A DNA stretch of 7,785 bases, taken from positions 1 through 7,785 of the forward strand of contig JAEEUX010000114.1 in the NCBI GenBank assembly GCA_016290695.1, in the 5' to 3' direction. The notes under the pieces were generated by a model. The model saw nothing but the letters and a program-made list of their open reading frames with translations, ran no database searches and was not told the DNA's origin. Shown here in pieces: positions 6,215 to 7,785 of this stretch. The position numbers and the translations under genes are program-made. The stretch is from Oscillospiraceae bacterium (GTDB lineage Bacteria; Bacillota; Clostridia; Oscillospirales; Oscillospiraceae). Numbering within the stretch: position 1 is the stretch's first letter; each line of letters starts with the position of its first letter.

Positions 6215-6532
6215 CTATACCGTTTTCCCGTTCGCATCAACGTCTTCATTAACCTCTTCTTCATCCAGCGCGTTCTCTATCAGCTCTACGATGAACGTTT
6301 TCTGCTTGAGCTTATGCCTGTGCAGGTATTCCTTAAGGCGGTTGAAGAGATCCTCCGAAATCTGCACCGCGAGCGTTTTTGTCGGCTCCATATTACGTCC
6401 TCCTTCATAGTGTTCAATCAGTATTTGCTCAATAAGCTCGCTCAGCGTTTTTCCGAGCGCTTCCTGTTCCTGCCGCACCCGAGAGTGCAGCGATTCCGGT
6501 ATCATGGCGCATAGGTTCTTTTTTGTTTCCAT
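6215..6532 (-). CDS. Tandem ribbon-helix-helix-like (CopG-type) protein
   Basis: This 105-aa protein has two similar units. Unit 1 (1-45) reads as a short strand (KKNLCAMIP) followed by two helices with ALGKTLSELIEQIL. Unit 2 (48-92) has TKTLAVQISEDLFNRLKEYL, then KQKTFIVELIENAL. Each unit matches a strand-helix-helix DNA-binding fold, and the C-terminus is acidic. The start at 6532 is chosen for AAGGAG at 7 nt; the frame stays open upstream to 6649 but without an SD. A second strong SD stands inside the gene before Met48, so a 58-aa single-unit product is also likely. It follows the VirB6-like gene by 113 nt on the same strand. Such proteins usually act as repressors or relaxosome accessories; the target here is unknown. 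Confidence 0.8.
   Translation of the reverse strand: METKKNLCAMIPESLHSRVRQEQEALGKTLSELIEQILIEHYEGGRNMEPTKTLAVQISEDLFNRLKEYLHRHKLKQKTFIVELIENALDEEEVNEDVDANGKTV
6389..6405 (-). promoter_or_regulatory. Internal RBS and start codon in the RHH gene
   Basis: AAGGAGG (6399-6405) lies 7 nt before an in-frame ATG at 6389-6391. The codons of the linker YEGGRN themselves form the SD. The second RHH unit (58 aa) could therefore be made as a separate protein from the same message. Confidence 0.6.
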
Positions 6533-6632
6533 GGCTACGCTCCTTTTCTGTTTTTTGCAAGCAAACAATACCGAAGCCTCCGTCAGATAGCTATTACCAA
6601 AACCAACGAAAACAGCACGGAAAGCAAAGCAC

Positions 6633-6651
6633 AAGTGACAATTAATCACTT
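6633..6651. repeat. Dyad AAGTGA-N7-TCACTT
   Basis: A 6-bp inverted repeat around CAATTAA overlaps the VirB6-like stop codon (6646-6648) and lies about 100 nt upstream of the RHH start. It may be a stem-loop or an operator for the RHH protein; the sequence alone does not decide. Confidence 0.3.
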
Positions 6652-7545
6652 AGTTACCGCTGCCGCAATGTTCCTCGTTGTATTTACTGCCGCCTGCGCT
6701 GTATAAACGGCGCTCATAATATTTGCGCGCATACTGGTATCAAGGCCGAAGGCTCCCGCTATGCGCGGCACCTCTCCGGCGGAGAGCATGAGGCCGAGGC
6801 CGAGCAGGACGCTGTCCTTGAAGACCATCAGTCCGGATATCAGCATGGTCGCCTGGAGGAAGGCCGTCAGGCACAGCCCTATTATCTGCTTGCACCACTG
6901 TATGAATCCATCGGAATACCCACGCGGAACGCTGAACATATAGAGGCTGCCAACGGCAATCTGTATGAGCAGGATACCACCGCGTTTCAGGTTTGCGAAG
7001 AAAACCTTTATGATTGCATAGGCCATAAGGATCACGCAGAATATAATCATAAATGGGCTCGTTACAGAGCCCAGGCCGGACAGGGGGCTCGCCCCCGCCT
7101 CCGTAATGCTTTCGATAGACGAAAAATCCGACAGTGCCGCTGTGGCTGTTTCGCCGAACGTGTTTCCGTAGCCGGTAATTTCTCCGGTCAGCGACGATTG
7201 CAGGCTTACCGAAAGCGAATAGAGCCTAACCGGCACTATTGTAAACAGGCTTACGGCAAGGAAACCCTTAATGGCGCAAAGCGCCGTTTCCTTTATATTG
7301 CCCCGCCCGGAGCTGTACTCGATTCCGCACTCAAAGCAGGCGACCACGAGCCCTACGACGTAGAGAGCCCACGCAAGGTGAGAGAAGAACGATATGATTC
7401 TTTCCACCCACACCATTGAAAACAGCTCGACGCCCATATTGCCCATCTCGGAGAAGAAGTTTCCGAGGAAGCCTATAATCTGCGCATAGGCCCAATCTAC
7501 CATTTTGTTAAGAACATCGCCGGCAATAAAATCCCATATAAACAA
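6646..7545 (-). CDS. VirB6/TrbL-like channel protein, CD1112 type
   Basis: This 299-aa polytopic membrane protein is of the VirB6/TrbL kind and probably forms part of the inner-membrane conjugation channel. Hydrophobic segments lie at about 15-35, 48-75, 88-112, 160-185, 190-205, 215-245 and possibly 245-258. A loop with Ser/Thr/Gly-rich sequence (113-158) separates the two halves. The segment KRGGILLIQIAVGSLYMFSV (187-206), then PRGYSDGFIQWCKQ, is what I recall from the CD1112 family of clostridial conjugative transposons. The start is TTG at 7545, which gives the family-like MFIWDF N-terminus. GAGGTGA precedes it at a rather long distance (about 12 nt after GAGG), and an in-frame TGA lies just upstream. 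The next Met is at residue 15. In Tn1549-like elements the PrgI-VirB4 genes follow directly; here the RHH and MBL genes intervene. Confidence 0.88.
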   Translation of the reverse strand: MFIWDFIAGDVLNKMVDWAYAQIIGFLGNFFSEMGNMGVELFSMVWVERIISFFSHLAWALYVVGLVVACFECGIEYSSGRGNIKETALCAIKGFLAVSLFTIVPVRLYSLSVSLQSSLTGEITGYGNTFGETATAALSDFSSIESITEAGASPLSGLGSVTSPFMIIFCVILMAYAIIKVFFANLKRGGILLIQIAVGSLYMFSVPRGYSDGFIQWCKQIIGLCLTAFLQATMLISGLMVFKDSVLLGLGLMLSAGEVPRIAGAFGLDTSMRANIMSAVYTAQAAVNTTRNIAAAVTK

Positions 7546-7581
7546 TAGCTGAACTCACCTCTAATCAAGGGAAATGTCAGA

Positions 7582-7604
7582 GGCTCCGTTGCGTAAACGG
7601 AGCC
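7582..7604 (-). terminator. Perfect 9-bp hairpin upstream of the VirB6-like gene
   Basis: GGCTCCGTT pairs with AACGGAGCC around a 5-nt loop. On the minus strand it is followed by TCTGACATTTCCCTT, a weak T-rich tract, then by the SD of the VirB6-like gene. It may end or attenuate transcription arriving from further right. It also sits 5 nt past the stop of a short minus-strand frame at 7610-7681. Confidence 0.4.
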
Positions 7605-7702
7605 CCTGCTTATTTAATCGCCATTTCGCTCGCCGCTTGCGCGACAAGGTAACCGTCAAAGCTATCGGCGGATAGAAACATCCCCGGCTTTGTGAGAAAC
7701 TG

Positions 7703-7732
7703 TTCCCGAGAATTCGCAAGAATTCTCGGGAA
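7703..7732. repeat. Perfect 13-bp inverted repeat with 4-nt loop
   Basis: TTCCCGAGAATTC (7703-7715) and GAATTCTCGGGAA (7720-7732) flank GCAA. No T-tract follows on either strand, so a classical terminator is unlikely. On the plus strand it ends 22 nt before the ATG at 7755 and could fold in the message of that gene. Confidence 0.75.
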
Positions 7733-7754
7733 TTCTTACGAGGGGGCGAAATAA

Positions 7755-7785
7755 ATGGATGCAACAGCAGCAAAACATCAAGCGA
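7755..7785 (+). CDS. Start of a plus-strand gene, possibly IS66 TnpA
   Basis: Only ten codons are present (MDATAAKHQA) before the window ends. AGGGGG lies 8 nt before the ATG and a TAA stop directly precedes it in frame. The N-terminus recalls the small accessory TnpA protein of IS66-family elements, which often begins with a short Ala/Thr run followed by KH-x-A. GTAACCGTC at 7649 could be the left end of such an element, about 106 nt upstream. Both points are inference from very little sequence. Confidence 0.3.
   Translation, partial: MDATAAKHQA

Noticed and set aside
6115..6223. Direct repeat CTATACCGT at 6115-6123 and 6215-6223 as a target duplication
   Set aside because: It is only 9 bp, lies inside one gap plus a stop codon, and encloses no gene; chance in AT-rich DNA is more likely.
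6533..6649. N-terminal extension of the RHH gene
   Set aside because: The frame stays open, but no SD precedes the far ATG, the extension lacks RHH character, and an AAGGAG stands 7 nt before the start at 6532.
7561..7773. 70-aa minus-strand frame at the right end
   Set aside because: It has no SD, runs through two perfect inverted repeats, and its composition does not look like a protein.

Overview
The window reads as the core of an integrative and conjugative element (ICE) of a gut-type Clostridia/Firmicutes bacterium. The reasons are Gram-positive style Shine-Dalgarno (SD) sites (GGAGG types), a set of type IV secretion (T4SS) proteins that resembles those of clostridial conjugative transposons, and moderately GC-rich backbone genes. 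No database search was possible, so family names rest on motifs and remembered family features.

Layout. The backbone runs on the minus strand, so it is read from right to left. A polytopic VirB6/TrbL-like channel protein (7545-6646, TTG start) comes first, then a tandem ribbon-helix-helix-like protein (6532-6215). After a gap comes a tightly overlapping operon: a small two-helix TcpE/PrgI/VirB3-like membrane protein (4516-4295, probably starting further upstream), a 201-aa protein that may be a detached N-terminal part of VirB4 (4295-3690), a 607-aa VirB4-type ATPase (3693-1870), a membrane-anchored NlpC/P60 peptidoglycan hydrolase (1873-674) and an 84-aa DUF6103-like protein (658-404). A weaker 78-aa ORF follows (281-45), over degenerate repeats.

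The backbone is interrupted by one AT-rich gene on the opposite strand (4879-6030). It encodes a soluble ComEC/Rec2-like metallo-beta-lactamase (MBL) fold protein with all the expected metal-binding motifs and an in-frame 15-bp tandem repeat coding for an acidic linker. It has its own promoter and RBS and looks like cargo, possibly a nuclease with a defence or competition role. Its function is not shown by the sequence.

Regulatory DNA. The divergent region 4570-4878 holds a good plus-strand promoter for the MBL gene. On the minus strand it holds a foldable leader, a GC-rich hairpin with a T-tract, and the SD of the VirB4 operon, an arrangement like an attenuator. The motif GTGG-N3-CCAC appears on both sides of the MBL gene. 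The right end (7560-7785) carries two perfect hairpins and the first codons of a plus-strand gene that may belong to an IS66-type insertion sequence.

How the genes work together: VirB4 and its putative partner would power assembly and transfer, VirB6-like and the small membrane protein would form the inner-membrane channel, and the NlpC/P60 enzyme would open the wall locally. The small RHH and DUF6103 proteins are probably regulatory or accessory. Relaxase, coupling protein and integrase are not in the window.
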